A stretch of 64,000 nucleotides of DNA from Microbacterium foliorum (GCF_003367705.1 NZ_CP031425.1:744001-808000); one strand, 5' to 3'; counted from the stretch's first letter, positions 24,371 through 32,066 are shown. Numbers and translations are program-made. Notes: a model not told the origin generated them from the letters alone.

Positions 24371-24451
24371 TCAGCTGCAGAACTGCAGGATGCGGCAGAT
24401 GTCCTCCCACACGCCATCTGCGTATGCGGCGGGGATGAGGATGCGGAACAT
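24371..24451 (-). CDS. 26-residue cysteine-containing peptide, candidate signal
   Basis: A small ORF with an excellent ribosome site (AAAGGAG, 6 nt before ATG), coupled to the kinase gene that follows. The peptide begins MFRILIPAAYADG, has an Ala-x-Ala sequence at 9-11 and a C-terminal amphipathic part (GVWEDICRILQFCS) with cysteines at 19 and 25. Size, the strong ribosome site and position immediately before a multi-pass kinase fit a pheromone or regulatory peptide. No AgrB-like processing enzyme is nearby. No known family is recognised; that it is the kinase's ligand is inference. Confidence 0.65.
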   Translation of the reverse strand: MFRILIPAAYADGVWEDICRILQFCS

Positions 24452-24474
24452 GGTGATCTCCTTTTTTCGGACCT

Positions 24475-24527
24475 TCTGACATCTTGGTCGAAAGTGGAGG
24501 ATCACGATCTGCACTTCTGGCCAGAAG
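24475..24527. promoter_or_regulatory. Divergent control region of kinase and regulator genes
   Basis: Contains the perfect 14-bp palindrome CTTCTGGCCAGAAG (24514-24527) inside the longer site TCTGCACTTCTGGCCAGA (24508-24525), which recurs upstream of the peptide operon at 28988. A weaker copy, TCTGACATCTTGGTCGA, is at 24475-24491, 33 bp away (about three helical turns). If the regulator mRNA starts at 24567, the palindrome is centred near -46, a typical activator position. Confidence 0.65.
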
Positions 24528-24566
24528 ATGGAAGAGCGTCTTGTTCGAATGAGTAAGTTTGTCAGC

Positions 24567-25223
24567 ATGGAGCCGATCCGGGTCATGGTCGTCGATGACG
24601 ACGCTCTCGTTCGCCGTGCTCTGAGTCTCTTCTTCGCCGGTGTGGCCGACGTCGTGGTCGTCGCCACGGCGAAGGACGGGGTGGAAGCCGTCGACCTGGC
24701 GATGATGCACCGTCCTGACGTCATCATCATGGACGTTCACATGCCGAACATGGACGGGGTGATCGCGACCGAGCGGATCCTCGCCGAGCACCCGCAGATG
24801 CGCATCCTCGCGGTCACCGCACTCGGCTCCTACGACGCCGTTCTGCCGATGCTTCGTGCCGGAGCGTCGGGGTACCTGCTGAAGGATTCCGAGCCGGAGG
24901 ACGTCATCGCGGGGGTCAGACAGGTACACGCGGGCATGACGATCGTGTCGCCCGCCGTGACGAAGCGTCTGATCGGCGCGGTGCTCTCCAACGCGTCCGA
25001 GCCCATCGCCCGGTTCTCCCCGGGGATGGAGCTCACCGGACGCGAACTGGCGATCGTGAAAGAACTGGCGCATGGCCGATCGAACCCTGAGATCGGCGCC
25101 AGGCTGAACGTCTCGGAGGGCACCGTCAAGGCGTGCCTCAGCACCGTCATGCGCAAGTGGAACGCACGCGACCGGCTGCAGGTTCTGATCTTCGCGGTGC
25201 GGGCCGGTCTCATCGACGTCTGA
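24567..25223 (+). CDS. NarL-family response regulator of the peptide locus
   Basis: A 218-residue regulator: receiver domain (DDD near 9-11, phospho-acceptor in VIIMDVHMPNMDG near 55, Lys in GYLLKDSEP near 105) and a LuxR-type HTH (LTGRELAIVKELAHGRSNPEIGARLNVSEGTVKACLS) near 155-210. It is divergent from the kinase gene. Start 24567 is supported by TAAGTT 7 nt upstream; ATGs at 24528 and 24549 are in frame but have no better signals. It probably binds the shared palindrome in this region and before the peptide operon. Confidence 0.9.
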   Translation: MEPIRVMVVDDDALVRRALSLFFAGVADVVVVATAKDGVEAVDLAMMHRPDVIIMDVHMPNMDGVIATERILAEHPQMRILAVTALGSYDAVLPMLRAGASGYLLKDSEPEDVIAGVRQVHAGMTIVSPAVTKRLIGAVLSNASEPIARFSPGMELTGRELAIVKELAHGRSNPEIGARLNVSEGTVKACLSTVMRKWNARDRLQVLIFAVRAGLIDV

Positions 25224-25226
25224 CGA

Positions 25227-26063
25227 TCACGTCCGGATGCCGAGCAGAGCGCGTCCGTCCTTCGAGAGCGGCGTCACCCCCAGCAGCTGACTGACACCCA
25301 ACAGGATGCCGACGGCGATCCCGAACGGACCTCCGATGAACGCCCAGATACCCGTCCAGATCGCGCACACCGCGATGCCCGCGCACGGCCCCGCAGCCGC
25401 CACTCTGCGCATCGTGCTCGTGTCCAGGTCCGGCGTCAGCACCGCGATCTGCCGGCCGCGGACCAGCAGCGCACCGGATGCCCGCGCGGAGGTCAGCCTC
25501 AGCATCGTCATCCAGTGCGCGGCCTCATGCGTTCCGATCACGACGGGGATCAGCAGAGGGAGCACCAGGATCACGGGGATCTGCCGAGCCGGGAGGTCGA
25601 GAGCGATCGCCATCGCGCCGAGCAGAAGCGAGGTCACGACCAGAACAACGGACAACTGGCGCACCACCGCACCTATGACGAAGACCCAGACCGAGAAGGC
25701 GTCGAAGCGACGCGGGCGCATGCGTCGAGACCGAGCGAGCGACCGGAGCAGAGCCCGCTCCGGTGAGGACAGGGAGGCATCCCCTCGAAGGCTTTCGATG
25801 AATCGACGATCACCGCTCGCGGCGCCGTGCAGAAGCACATCGATCGCGACCGGCCATCCCAGCTCTCGACGTTCCCCGTCTGAGCCGTCGACGCAGACGG
25901 TGCCGAGGGTGTCGGCATCCGCGGTCGTGAGCGGGACGCCGCGCAGCGCTCGGGCGTCGTCGGAGAGCAGCCACGCACCGTCGACGCCACGATCGAGTCG
26001 GACTCCGGGGTGGAGTCGCAACACGCGAACGGCTCCTGCCGTCGAGGTGTCCGACGGGGTCAT
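25227..26063 (-). CDS. M50-like membrane metalloprotease
   Basis: A 278-residue membrane protein. Residues 1-80 are soluble and begin VLRLHPGVRLDRG..GAWLLSDD, resembling the layout of small PqqD-like peptide-recognition domains, though this is only a resemblance. The membrane part has HEAAHW near 191 (HExxH zinc motif) within a helix, and the C-terminal TPLSKDGRALLG carries the Asp-Gly typical of the third zinc ligand in site-2 proteases. M50 proteins cut substrates within the membrane and occur in peptide export clusters. It overlaps the permease gene by 4 nt and converges on the regulator gene with a 3-nt gap. Confidence 0.8.
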   Translation of the reverse strand: MTPSDTSTAGAVRVLRLHPGVRLDRGVDGAWLLSDDARALRGVPLTTADADTLGTVCVDGSDGERRELGWPVAIDVLLHGAASGDRRFIESLRGDASLSSPERALLRSLARSRRMRPRRFDAFSVWVFVIGAVVRQLSVVLVVTSLLLGAMAIALDLPARQIPVILVLPLLIPVVIGTHEAAHWMTMLRLTSARASGALLVRGRQIAVLTPDLDTSTMRRVAAAGPCAGIAVCAIWTGIWAFIGGPFGIAVGILLGVSQLLGVTPLSKDGRALLGIRT

Positions 26064-27514
26064 GCGGCCAGAGCCGCGTGGGCGAGCGGTTCGCGACGCC
26101 GCACCACAGTGAATGCGAGCGCGAGCGCGCCGACCCCCACGACGACCATCGACAGAGCGCGCCCCCACTCAGAGGCGATCTGCTGAAGAGCGACGCCCGC
26201 ACCCACGGTCAGAAGCAGCGCCAGCAGCAGGGTGAACAGACTCGACATGTTCTGCCGCGGACTCACCGGGAAGAGCACTCCCGCTGCGAAGGCCGCGCAG
26301 AAGCTCAGGACCATCGCCGGGAGGGCCGCGATGACGTCGGACACGCTCAGCATGCCGGTCGCGACGAGCAGAACCATCACGCAGAGCGTGATCACCGATG
26401 CGACGACGACCGCCGCGGCGAGCGAGACGCGCGTCGCCGACGCCTGACCTCTCCGCCCCGCGACCGCCGCCCTGATCCATCGGTAGGGGGCGGTGACACC
26501 GAATCCGAATATCGCGCTTCCGCCGGCGGCGGCGACGAGCAGAGCGAAGCCGACCGACGCGGGCAGCAGCACTCCCAGACCGATCATGAGGGCGATGGCC
26601 ACGGCGACCAGCATCGTGAGGGTCTCGGCGGCGACGACCAGCGAGGAGCGCATCCATTGGGTGAGTTCGATGCGGACGATCGTGCGCTCCCGCCCGGGCA
26701 CGGAGACGCGGCGCCCCAGCCTGGCGGCGATCGGGATGATCGCGCCGTCGCCCGCCTCGCGAACGTCGGAGGGAATTCCCGTTCCCAGGAGCAGGCACAG
26801 CACGCAGACCGCGGCAGCGCCCAGAGCCACGGACGAGCCCACGAGGACGGAATCGGCCCAAGGGAGGCGAACGCGCAGAGCCAGGATCGCGATGACACCG
26901 GCGATCAGTGCGAACGAGGCGAGAGAGCGGCCGAACGCCGACGGCACTCGCAGGACCGTCCGAGACAGCCAGGTCGCACCGCGGAAGAGTGCCCAGCCTG
27001 CGGCGATGCTCGCGCAGCAGACGAGCATCCAGGCGAGCACGAGGAGCACGCGCATCTTCTCGCTGATCAGCGGCACGGCCGGCACGATGAACGGCAGCGT
27101 GAACAGGAGCCCGGCGGCGCACGCCGACCCCAGGAGGACTCCGTGCGACCCGAACCGCAGGGCTGCGGCGCTCACGGGATACGGCGCGAGCAGATCGTCC
27201 ACAGCCGTCCGCGAGGGAGACACGACCAGGACGATGGTCAGCAGGCAGAGACTCATCGCCGCGGCCATCGTCAGCTGCTCCGACACCATCTGCACCTGAA
27301 GAGCAGCGGGGACGACGGCGGTCTGCCCCATCAGCAGGGGGACGACGCCCAGCAGCTGCCATCCGGCGAGCAGCGCGACGAGAACCCCGATCATGGCCCG
27401 TGAGGTCGCTCGACTGCCGCCGAACTGACGGATGAACTCGTTCGACCATACCCTGAGCGTCAAGGACGCGATCGTGCGGGACTGGCCGAAGAATCCCGCC
27501 GGCCGGGCGATCAT
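26060..27514 (-). CDS. Large multi-pass membrane protein, probable ABC exporter permease
   Basis: A 484-residue, very hydrophobic protein with about 11-12 helices. It has no ATPase or protease motif, overlaps the small membrane gene upstream by 4 nt and the M50 gene downstream by 4 nt, and the ABC ATPase is in the same operon, so it is most likely the transport permease. It has Arg-rich loops on one side between helices. I recognise no specific permease family; ABC-2-like is possible. Confidence 0.75.
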   Translation of the reverse strand: MIARPAGFFGQSRTIASLTLRVWSNEFIRQFGGSRATSRAMIGVLVALLAGWQLLGVVPLLMGQTAVVPAALQVQMVSEQLTMAAAMSLCLLTIVLVVSPSRTAVDDLLAPYPVSAAALRFGSHGVLLGSACAAGLLFTLPFIVPAVPLISEKMRVLLVLAWMLVCCASIAAGWALFRGATWLSRTVLRVPSAFGRSLASFALIAGVIAILALRVRLPWADSVLVGSSVALGAAAVCVLCLLLGTGIPSDVREAGDGAIIPIAARLGRRVSVPGRERTIVRIELTQWMRSSLVVAAETLTMLVAVAIALMIGLGVLLPASVGFALLVAAAGGSAIFGFGVTAPYRWIRAAVAGRRGQASATRVSLAAAVVVASVITLCVMVLLVATGMLSVSDVIAALPAMVLSFCAAFAAGVLFPVSPRQNMSSLFTLLLALLLTVGAGVALQQIASEWGRALSMVVVGVGALALAFTVVRRREPLAHAALAA

Positions 27515-27804
27515 GCGAGAGCGGGTTCGCTCGCCCGGGAGCTGCGTCGCACGATGAGCAATCCGATGAGGTAGATGACGACGGCGGTCGCGATGAGCCA
27601 GATCAGAGAACCCGGGAACACGAACTGCGCGCTGGCGAGCTCGGCGCCCACGCCGCTGCCGTTCTCGGTCATACCGGGCACCGAGACCGCGGTGCCCGTG
27701 GCGACGGTGAGCGCGATGCTGCCGAGGAAGAGGAGGAAGCAGGCGATCGGCGCGAGGAGGAGCGCCGAGAGGATGAGGGCGAGCTGGCGGAGCGCGGAGG
27801 ACAT
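27511..27804 (-). CDS. Small two-helix membrane protein of the peptide operon
   Basis: A 97-residue protein with two membrane helices (about 8-38 and 70-88) and an external loop with Gly/Ser/Asn-rich sequence (GMTENGSGVG). It sits between the ABC ATPase and the permease with a 4-nt overlap to the latter. Such small membrane proteins often act as an accessory exporter subunit or a self-immunity protein. Both are inference. Confidence 0.7.
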   Translation of the reverse strand: MSSALRQLALILSALLLAPIACFLLFLGSIALTVATGTAVSVPGMTENGSGVGAELASAQFVFPGSLIWLIATAVVIYLIGLLIVRRSSRASEPALA

Positions 27805-27824
27805 GAGAGAAGCCTTTCGTTGGA

Positions 27825-28631
27825 TCAGAGTCGGGCGTGTACGGGGAATCGGGCAGCGATACCGGACTCCACCGTGAGCACCTGAGAGGCGAGCCCCGAC
27901 ACGTGCAGGAACACCTCTTCGAGTGACGCGGCGCCGCTTTCTTCGCGCAAGGCGGCAGGGTGCCCGGAGGCCGCGACTCTCTGATCTGCGAGGATCACGA
28001 CGCTGGTGCAGAACTGCTCGGCGAAGAGGAGATCGTGTGTGGCGACCAGCACCCCGCCGCCACGCGCCCTGTGTGCGTCGATGAGCGCACGGATGCAGAT
28101 GGCGGCCTCGGGGTCGAGACCGCGGAACGGCTCGTCCAAGACCAGGAGCCGCGGAGTATGGGCGAGGGCGGCGACGAACTGGATCTTCTTCTTCATACCG
28201 TGTGAGTAGTCGCCGATGAACCGCGCCAGGTGGTCGGTGAGGCCGAGTATCTCGCAGAGATAGTCTTTCCACTCGGAATCGAATCCCGGCTGCAGGCGGG
28301 CGAGGTAGTCGATGAACTCGTTTCCGCTCAGACTCGACGGAAGCGGCAGCTCGTCCGGGACGAAGCCGAGCTTGCGCTTGGCGTCGAGATCCGCGGCGGG
28401 AGACCGATCGATCAGCACTTCACCGGCGTCGGGCTCGAGCAGTCCGACGATGCTGTGCACGAGAGTCGTCTTGCCGGAGCCGTTCGGGCCGATCACCCCT
28501 ACGAGGGCGGAGGGCGCGACCTCGATACTCGCGTCGGTGATTCCCTGTCCGCCCCGGTAACGCTTCGTCAGAGCGCTCACGGAGAGCACGGGCGCGACAC
28601 TCGCGCCCGCACCCTCGGTGGCATGCGTCAT
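27825..28631 (-). CDS. ABC transporter ATP-binding protein of the peptide operon
   Basis: A 268-residue nucleotide-binding subunit: Walker A GPNGSGKTTL near 44, signature DYSHGMKKKIQF near 140 (SHGMK in place of the usual LSGGQ, as in many ABC-2 exporters), Walker B RLLVLDEPFRGLDPEA near 165 and the H-loop ATHD near 200. The ATG is 2 nt after the peptide stop, so translation is coupled. It would energise export, or immunity to, the operon's peptide. Confidence 0.92.
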   Translation of the reverse strand: MTHATEGAGASVAPVLSVSALTKRYRGGQGITDASIEVAPSALVGVIGPNGSGKTTLVHSIVGLLEPDAGEVLIDRSPAADLDAKRKLGFVPDELPLPSSLSGNEFIDYLARLQPGFDSEWKDYLCEILGLTDHLARFIGDYSHGMKKKIQFVAALAHTPRLLVLDEPFRGLDPEAAICIRALIDAHRARGGGVLVATHDLLFAEQFCTSVVILADQRVAASGHPAALREESGAASLEEVFLHVSGLASQVLTVESGIAARFPVHARL

Positions 28632-28633
28632 CT

Positions 28634-28891
28634 CTAGATGCATTTGAACGTGACGTTCGCGGAGAACGGGTTGGTCCAGGTGATGTCGACCACCGCGCCG
28701 AACCCGCTGTAGCCGCGGCTGATGCACATGGCCGTCAGGAAGGCGATGAAGCCGACTCCCAGCACGATCGCCGCCGCGACAGCCACGACGATCACGGGGT
28801 TGTCGCTCGTCTCGTATTTCTGCTGGAGCGCCTCGAGGGCCCTCGCGGGCGCCTGTGGGAGTGAGTAAAGGTGCGTCATTGCATTCGACAT
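28634..28891 (-). CDS. 85-residue peptide with one membrane helix and two cysteines, candidate precursor
   Basis: The first gene of the operon. Residues 1-32 are a polar, helical leader-like part, 33-54 are strongly hydrophobic (VIVVAVAAAIVLGVGFIAFL), and the C-terminal 30 residues hold Cys56 and Cys84 with Gly/Tyr/Trp and Phe in between, ending FKCI. Two flanking cysteines could form one loop. Together with the following ABC genes and an M50 protease, a secreted peptide (bacteriocin or pheromone) cut within the membrane is plausible. AAGGA lies 8 nt before ATG 28891. I recognise no family, and no modification enzyme is encoded nearby. Confidence 0.7.
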   Translation of the reverse strand: MSNAMTHLYSLPQAPARALEALQQKYETSDNPVIVVAVAAAIVLGVGFIAFLTAMCISRGYSGFGAVVDITWTNPFSANVTFKCI

Positions 28892-28915
28892 CTATGTCTT
28901 CCTTCGTGATGGTAT

Positions 28916-29004
28916 CCGATGATCATCGGCTCACCGCGAAGGTATGCGAGAGTGACTCTCGGTCTCGACCAACGATGAGTCAGGGTTTCTGACTTTCGGC
29001 CAGA
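28916..29004 (-). promoter_or_regulatory. Control region of the peptide operon
   Basis: Three palindromic elements: CCGATGATCATCGG (28916-28929, perfect), CGAGAGT-G-ACTCTCG (28947-28961, perfect 7-bp arms), and TCTGACTTTCGGCCAGA (28988-29004), which matches the site before the regulator and kinase genes. CATACC at 28941-28946 on the minus strand is a possible -10; if used, the conserved site is centred near -61. Confidence 0.6.
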
Positions 29005-29163
29005 GGCGGGCTGCATCCGTTCGTCGAGGGGGTGATCCCCCTCGACACATCGCCATCGTCGCCGAGGTGTTGTCGTGGATCGGCCTGGGCATCGGCAGAT
29101 GAGCGCGAGTCCCTGTGCCGGAGAGCCGGAGCCGTCACCACGCGGAGACGATAGATTCCGTTC

Positions 29164-29745
29164 ATGCGGCTGACGACACTGCCCGGCGGGGCGAGCTGGA
29201 CCCATACGGGAGTGAGGGCCGGGTTCGAGGTCGCCTTCTTCCAGGTACTGAGCGGCGGCCATCGGCTCACCGGCCACACCACCGCGCACGAGTCCTCTGC
29301 GCTGTGGTCGGTCGGCTACGACGTGAGCGTGGACCGCTCGTGGACAACGGTGGCGGTGCAGGCGTCCAGCCTCACGAACACGGGGAGGAGTGAGGTGACG
29401 CTGGCGCGCGACGACGCGGGGCGGTGGACCGTTAACGGCGAGCCGCGACCTGAGCTCGATGGGTGTGTCGACGTGGATTTCGAGTCGTCCGCCGTGACGA
29501 ACACGCTCCCGGTTCATCGTCTCGACTTCATCGAGGGAGTCGGCGTCGACGTGCCGGCGGCTTTCGTTCGAGCCGAGGACCTGCGGGTGGAACGGCTCGA
29601 GCAGCGCTACACGCTGATCGACGCCGGTCCCGACCTGATGGTCTTCCACTACGAGTCATCGACTTTCGAGTTCACGTGCGATCTGCGGTACGACAGTTCG
29701 GGGCTCGTCCTGGAATATCCGGGCATAGCGATCAGAGAATCCTAG
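29164..29745 (+). CDS. Putative glycolipid-binding-like protein
   Basis: A 193-residue protein of the glycolipid-binding-like family (DUF1089): an all-beta protein with a Trp/Val-rich N-terminal part, ARDDAGRWTVNGEPRPELDGCVDVDF near 80-105 and TFEFTCDLRYDSSGLVLEYPGI at the end. The mid-protein motif around D-G-C-x-D-x-D is a family hallmark. Function in bacteria is unclear. TAGATT at 29152-29157 is 6 nt before the ATG, a leaderless start. Confidence 0.85.
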   Translation: MRLTTLPGGASWTHTGVRAGFEVAFFQVLSGGHRLTGHTTAHESSALWSVGYDVSVDRSWTTVAVQASSLTNTGRSEVTLARDDAGRWTVNGEPRPELDGCVDVDFESSAVTNTLPVHRLDFIEGVGVDVPAAFVRAEDLRVERLEQRYTLIDAGPDLMVFHYESSTFEFTCDLRYDSSGLVLEYPGIAIRES

Positions 29746-29781
29746 GCCGCGGTCGAGCCCGGGTCGCGGTCGAACCGCGGC
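29746..29781 (+). terminator. Terminator-like hairpin
   Basis: GCCGCGGT and ACCGCGGC form an 8-bp stem around a 20-nt loop just after the stop codon, between convergent genes. Confidence 0.4.
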
Positions 29782-29826
29782 TGCGGCCCAACTCAGATCC
29801 CGCCCCGCAGCTGCACGATTCGCGCG

Positions 29827-30210
29827 TCAGAGGAACAGCGGCACCAGAGACACGATCAGGCCGAGCACGCCGACTCCGGTGAACACGATCCCGAGCGTCC
29901 GCACCACACGGCGGAAGTGCGGAGGGTCGCCGATCCGTGCCCTCGTCGGGTCGTTGGTGCTGACGACGCCCGTGGTCCAGCCGGCTGTCGCCGGCTCGCC
30001 CCGGCGCAGCATCCGCTCGCGGAAGTCGTCGCCGGCGAACCAGCGGGCGAGCAGCTCGCCGTCGCGCTCGACGACGGCGATCTCGATCGGGAGCCAAGGC
30101 CCCTCGGCAAGGCGCACGAGCATCGCCACGATCAGCAGCGGCAGACCCAGCCCCAGACCGATCCACGACAGCACCTCGGCGACGAGCGCGAGGGTGTCGA
30201 GGGGCTGCAT
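29827..30210 (-). CDS. Two-helix membrane protein, unknown function
   Basis: A 127-residue protein with membrane helices at about 5-35 and 100-125 and a soluble middle part (about 38-95) with a short beta-rich sequence and RRGEPATAGWTTGVV. No family is recognised. The start at 30210 has TACGAT 6 nt upstream, so a leaderless message is likely. Confidence 0.7.
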   Translation of the reverse strand: MQPLDTLALVAEVLSWIGLGLGLPLLIVAMLVRLAEGPWLPIEIAVVERDGELLARWFAGDDFRERMLRRGEPATAGWTTGVVSTNDPTRARIGDPPHFRRVVRTLGIVFTGVGVLGLIVSLVPLFL

Positions 30211-30270
30211 GAGTTCATCGTAGGGACGTCTCGAGCCATCGGAGAAACAGAGCCCCGAAGCGCTCTGTGC

Positions 30271-30356
30271 CGGAATACCGCAGGTGTATTCCGAGATGCG
30301 CGTAATGGGAGGCCTCTTTCCTGATCTCTTAGGAGGACCACGACTGGGAGTGGTCC
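30271..30356. promoter_or_regulatory. Two stem-loops upstream of the surface protein gene
   Basis: CGGAATAC and GTATTCCG (30271-30293) form an 8-bp inverted repeat with a 7-nt spacer, and GGACCAC and GTGGTCC (30335-30356) a 7-bp stem with an 8-nt loop. Either could be an operator or an mRNA structure controlling the adhesin-like gene. Confidence 0.45.
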
Positions 30357-30395
30357 GAGTAGATGCAGAAGATGATGACTGGGGAGTGTGATGTC

Positions 30396-32006
30396 GTGCG
30401 TGCACGCAGAACGATGAGTGGCGACGAGATGTCGCCGCGACGGATCGAGAACGGAACCGGGGGCGTATCGCCGAGGCGACGCGTCGTCGCGATCGTGGTG
30501 GCGATGCTCATGGGCATCGCGGGTCTGCTCGGGGGTGCGCTGCCCGCCGCTGCCGCACCGACGGTGACCTACCCCGGTGCGATCTCGAACGTGGTGCTCG
30601 AGGGGCAGAACGGGGGCGGCCCGCTCGAGCAGTGGCAGACCGTGCGGATCTCGGGGGACTGGAGCGTGCCGGAGGGGGCGCACGCCGGGGAGACCTTCGG
30701 GATGACCCTGCCCGCCGAGTTCAGCCGCCAGTCCGCGGGCACGTTCGACATCCTCGACCCTGAGACGAACGAGGTCATGGCGACGTGTGTCGTCGCGGCC
30801 GGCCAGGGGCCTGAGATGGTGTGCACCCTCACCGACGCGGTCGAGGGCAAGGAAGACGTCGGAGGCGCCTTCTGGATGCAGGCCAGAGCATCGCAGTCCA
30901 CGACGAACGAGACGGTCGATTTCGACCTGGGTGACACGATCGAGATCGTCGACCTCCCCGGAGACGGCGGCATCGTGCCCGCCAACCCCACGGAGCAGGC
31001 GAAGCCCTACAAGTTCGGTGGCCAGACCACGACCGACGGGCGGCTGAAGTGGGTCGTCGGTGTACCGAGCGGATATGTCACCGACGGATCCTTCACGATC
31101 GCCGACACCCTCGACGGCACCCACAGCGCCCACCACTACACGGGCGAGGTGCTGCTGCGACAGCAGGCGGTGGAGAACGGGCAGCTCGCAGGCGGGTGGA
31201 CCGTTCTCGGTCCCGAGAGCTACCAGGCGGTGTTCGCGGACGACGGCGGGTCTTTCCGCTTCACGGCATCCGGGCTCCCGGCCGGCGGCTTCGCCTACGA
31301 GCTGATCTACTACACGCAGGCAGACGGGCCGGTGGCTCCGGGTGAGATCTTCGGCAACAAGGCGGTCGTGAACACCTTCGAGACGTCGGCCACGCACACC
31401 GTCACCGAGACCGGCGGAGGGGGCGGAACGGGTGTCGATTTCACCCGGTTCTCGATCACGAAGGCGCTCACCGGCCCGCAGGCCGATGCCGCACGGTCGG
31501 CCACCTACACGGTGAGATATTCCGTCAAGGGCTCCGAGGCTCCCGCAACGACGATGACCGTCCCGGTCGGCGAGTCCGTCGACAGCATGCGGGCGCCCCT
31601 CGGGTCGACCTTCGTGATCGAGGAGGTCGACCTGCCGAGTATCGAGGGCATCACGTGGGGGCCCTGGACGATCACCGGTGACGGCGTCGTCGACGTCGGC
31701 AACGGCACCTTCGAGGTCACGCCGTCATCGAAAGCGGGGGTGGCGCTGACGCTCACCAACACCGCGAATCCGGTGACGCCGCCGCCGTCCGTTCCGCCGA
31801 CGACGCCCCCGCCGACGGTTCCGCCGACCGTTCCGCCGACCCCGACGACGCCTCCGGGCGTGCGGACTCCGCCTCCCGGCGGGCTGGCGGTGACCGGAGG
31901 CGAGATCGGGTACGGGTTCCTGGCCCTCGCGATCGCGCTGATCGCCGGTGGCGGCATCGCCACCGGAGTCGCGGCCCGGCGCCGTGCCCGCACTGATCGA
32001 GTCTGA
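30396..32006 (+). CDS. Cell-surface protein with DUF5979-type domain and LAVTG sorting signal
   Basis: A 536-residue exported protein. After a basic N-terminus comes a signal peptide (hydrophobic AIVVAMLMGIAGLLGG, cleavage near LPAAAAP). A beta-rich adhesion-like region (about 50-325) resembles SpaA/fibrinogen-binding-type adhesins, then a DUF5979-like domain (FSITKALTGPQADAARSATYT, about 355-455). A Pro/Thr/Val-rich wall-spanning part leads to LAVTGGE, a final hydrophobic helix and RRRARTDRV. LAxTG matches the class E sortase signal of actinobacteria, so it is probably anchored to peptidoglycan. GTG 30396 has GGGGAG 9 nt upstream; ATG 30363 is an alternative. Confidence 0.88.
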   Translation: MRARRTMSGDEMSPRRIENGTGGVSPRRRVVAIVVAMLMGIAGLLGGALPAAAAPTVTYPGAISNVVLEGQNGGGPLEQWQTVRISGDWSVPEGAHAGETFGMTLPAEFSRQSAGTFDILDPETNEVMATCVVAAGQGPEMVCTLTDAVEGKEDVGGAFWMQARASQSTTNETVDFDLGDTIEIVDLPGDGGIVPANPTEQAKPYKFGGQTTTDGRLKWVVGVPSGYVTDGSFTIADTLDGTHSAHHYTGEVLLRQQAVENGQLAGGWTVLGPESYQAVFADDGGSFRFTASGLPAGGFAYELIYYTQADGPVAPGEIFGNKAVVNTFETSATHTVTETGGGGGTGVDFTRFSITKALTGPQADAARSATYTVRYSVKGSEAPATTMTVPVGESVDSMRAPLGSTFVIEEVDLPSIEGITWGPWTITGDGVVDVGNGTFEVTPSSKAGVALTLTNTANPVTPPPSVPPTTPPPTVPPTVPPTPTTPPGVRTPPPGGLAVTGGEIGYGFLALAIALIAGGGIATGVAARRRARTDRV

Positions 32007-32018
32007 GCGGACGGGATG

Positions 32019-32066
32019 CAGACGACACGAGGCGGTCACCGAAGGGTGACCGCCTCGTGTCGTCTG
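32019..32066. terminator. Strong bidirectional terminator
   Basis: A 22-bp perfect inverted repeat (CAGACGACACGAGGCGGTCA and its complement plus two more pairs) closed by a GAAG tetraloop between two convergent genes. Confidence 0.9.

Noticed and set aside
23185..25223. AgrBDCA-type quorum sensing
   Set aside because: The kinase and regulator are NarL type rather than AgrC/LytTR type, and no AgrB-like protease is encoded.
23185..29004. Daptide, lanthipeptide or radical-SAM (yyd-like) cluster
   Set aside because: No aminotransferase, methyltransferase, dehydratase, cyclase or radical-SAM gene is present; only the peptide, ABC, M50 and regulatory genes are seen.
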